Positions 48,438-49,231 of a stretch of DNA of 49,231 bases are shown here, one piece after another (position 1 is the stretch's first letter; each line of letters opens with the position of its first letter). The notes under the pieces were generated by a model. The model searched no databases, was not told where the DNA came from, and was given only the letters and a program-made list of their open reading frames with translations. A program made the translations under genes and the position numbers. The stretch comes from Bacteroidota bacterium (GTDB lineage: Bacteria; Bacteroidota; Bacteroidia; B-17B0; Aurantibacillaceae), in the NCBI GenBank assembly GCA_030681615.1, contig JAUXSA010000122.1, positions 1 through 49,231 on the forward strand, in the 5' to 3' direction.

Positions 48438-49231
48438 CTAAATTAAAAAAGTTACTAATACAATAAATACAATGCCAATTACCATGCTTATTACATAAAA
48501 GCCAATATTGCCTGTTTGTAAAAGCCTAACACCTGAACCAATTCCTTTAACTGCGCTGCCAACACCATTAACAATTCCGTCAATGATCTGGATATCGAAA
48601 AATTTATGAAAAGCAACTGAAAGTACATCTAACGGTTTCGTGATTACCGCATTATAAATTTCATCAATATAATATTTATTGTAAACCAGTTTTTGAAAGC
48701 CCGGCATTTTATCATTTTCTTTAAGCGGAAGTGTTCTCTTCTGCATATAAACGATGTAAGCAAAATAAATAGTTGCTATAGCAGCCAATACGGCAATACC
48801 CATTAACATCCATTCTGTATCGTGAGGCATGGTGCTTGGATTTTTGCGAAGAATAACTGTATCCAAATTGTTACTCATCCAGTTTGGCATGTGCCAAAAT
48901 TCGGGTAAACCTAAAAGACCGCCAACAACAGATAAGATCGCTAAAACAATTAACGGGAAGGTCATTGATGCAGGCGATTCATGTAAATGATGTTCTTGTT
49001 CGTGCGTGCCCCTGAATTTTCCATAAAAAGTAAGGAACAATAAACGGAACATATAGAATACTGTTAACATAGATGTTAACTGGCCAAAGAACCATAATAT
49101 AGGACTGTGCTCATAAGCATGTGCTAAAATTTCGTCTTTAGAAAAGAAGCCACTGAAAGGAGGTAAACCGCTAATAGCAATGGTACCTATTAACATCGTT
49201 ACAAACGTGATCTTTATTTTTGAGCTTAAGC
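48438..49231 (-). CDS. nuoL: NADH-quinone oxidoreductase subunit L, C-terminal part (5' end outside window)
   Basis: About 264 C-terminal residues are present; the frame stays open to the right edge of the window and the first in-frame ATG (49196) is internal. The visible entry LSSKIKITFVTMLIGTIAISGLPPFSGFFSKDEILAHAYEHSPILWFFGQLTSMLTVFYMFRLLFLTFYGKFRG is the conserved mid-protein region of NuoL with SGFFSKDEIL. The end includes the long amphipathic horizontal helix and final membrane segment (IGFYVISMVIGIVFIVLVTFLI). Proton-pumping subunit of complex I. nuoM follows after 13 bases. Confidence 0.96.
   Translation of the reverse strand, partial: LSSKIKITFVTMLIGTIAISGLPPFSGFFSKDEILAHAYEHSPILWFFGQLTSMLTVFYMFRLLFLTFYGKFRGTHEQEHHLHESPASMTFPLIVLAILSVVGGLLGLPEFWHMPNWMSNNLDTVILRKNPSTMPHDTEWMLMGIAVLAAIATIYFAYIVYMQKRTLPLKENDKMPGFQKLVYNKYYIDEIYNAVITKPLDVLSVAFHKFFDIQIIDGIVNGVGSAVKGIGSGVRLLQTGNIGFYVISMVIGIVFIVLVTFLI

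Noticed and set aside
49196-49196. Start of nuoL at ATG 49196
   Set aside because: The frame continues upstream to the window edge with conserved NuoL sequence, so this Met is internal.

Overview
The window looks like a chromosomal core region of an AT-rich member of the Bacteroidota. Evidence in the sequence: a PorP/SprF-type protein and a C-terminal type IX secretion (T9SS) sorting tail, a DUF5606 protein, a DUF5686 outer-membrane protein, TPR- and propeller-linked SpoIIE phosphatases, and several promoters of the Bacteroidota form TTTG-N18/19-TAnnTTTG with no visible Shine-Dalgarno sequences. I cannot assign a genus. No phage, insertion sequence, CRISPR array or rRNA operon is visible; there is one tRNA-Ala(GGC).

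Layout. 1-1464: end of the F1 ATPase operon (atpA tail, atpG). 1.6-5 kb: acyl-lipid desaturase, secreted unknown, photolyase, ECF sigma factor. 5.2-8.3 kb: lysS, a lipoprotein, a 54-codon Kelch-protein remnant, DUF5606. 8.6-16.7 kb: M24 aminopeptidase, PorP/SprF, CASTOR/POLLUX-like channel, DPP-IV-like S9 peptidase, T9SS cargo with DUF2341. 16.8-20.1 kb: DUF5819-like protein, patatin, M3 oligopeptidase. 20.1-20.7 kb: a gene-poor patch with remnants of secreted genes. 20.7-31.6 kb: gcvP, TPR-SpoIIE phosphatase, a bactofilin-like beta-helix protein, DEAD-box helicase, tRNA-Ala, MORN-like protein, gcvT, thiolase. 31.8-33.7 kb: rsgA, a small membrane protein, rdgB. 33.8-42 kb: an all-minus cell-envelope and signalling block (propeller-SpoIIE phosphatase, lptB, DUF5686, OppA-like lipoprotein). 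42.2-45.5 kb: secreted unknown, biotin carrier protein, Tat-tagged superoxide dismutase, kdnB-like dehydrogenase. 45.5-49.2 kb: end of the complex I operon (nuoL partial, nuoM, nuoN).

How the genes fit together. Most are housekeeping: respiration and ATP synthesis (nuoLMN, atpAG), glycine and C1 metabolism (gcvP, gcvT), acetyl-CoA chemistry (thiolase, biotin carrier), peptide turnover (M24, M3, S9, OppA-like) and envelope biogenesis (lptB, kdnB-like, DUF5686, T9SS parts). Two SpoIIE phosphatases share nearly the same catalytic end but carry different sensor halves.

I found no self-evident new defence or mobile system. The strongest unexplained signals are: a two-block inverted motif with identical 45-base geometry upstream of both the M24 aminopeptidase and the thiolase; the remnant patches at 7.5 kb and 20.1-20.7 kb; a predicted Tat-exported superoxide dismutase; a kdnB-like gene without kdnA beside it; a bactofilin-like gene divergent from a TPR-SpoIIE phosphatase; and word-repetitive, dyad-rich intergenic sequences scattered through the window.
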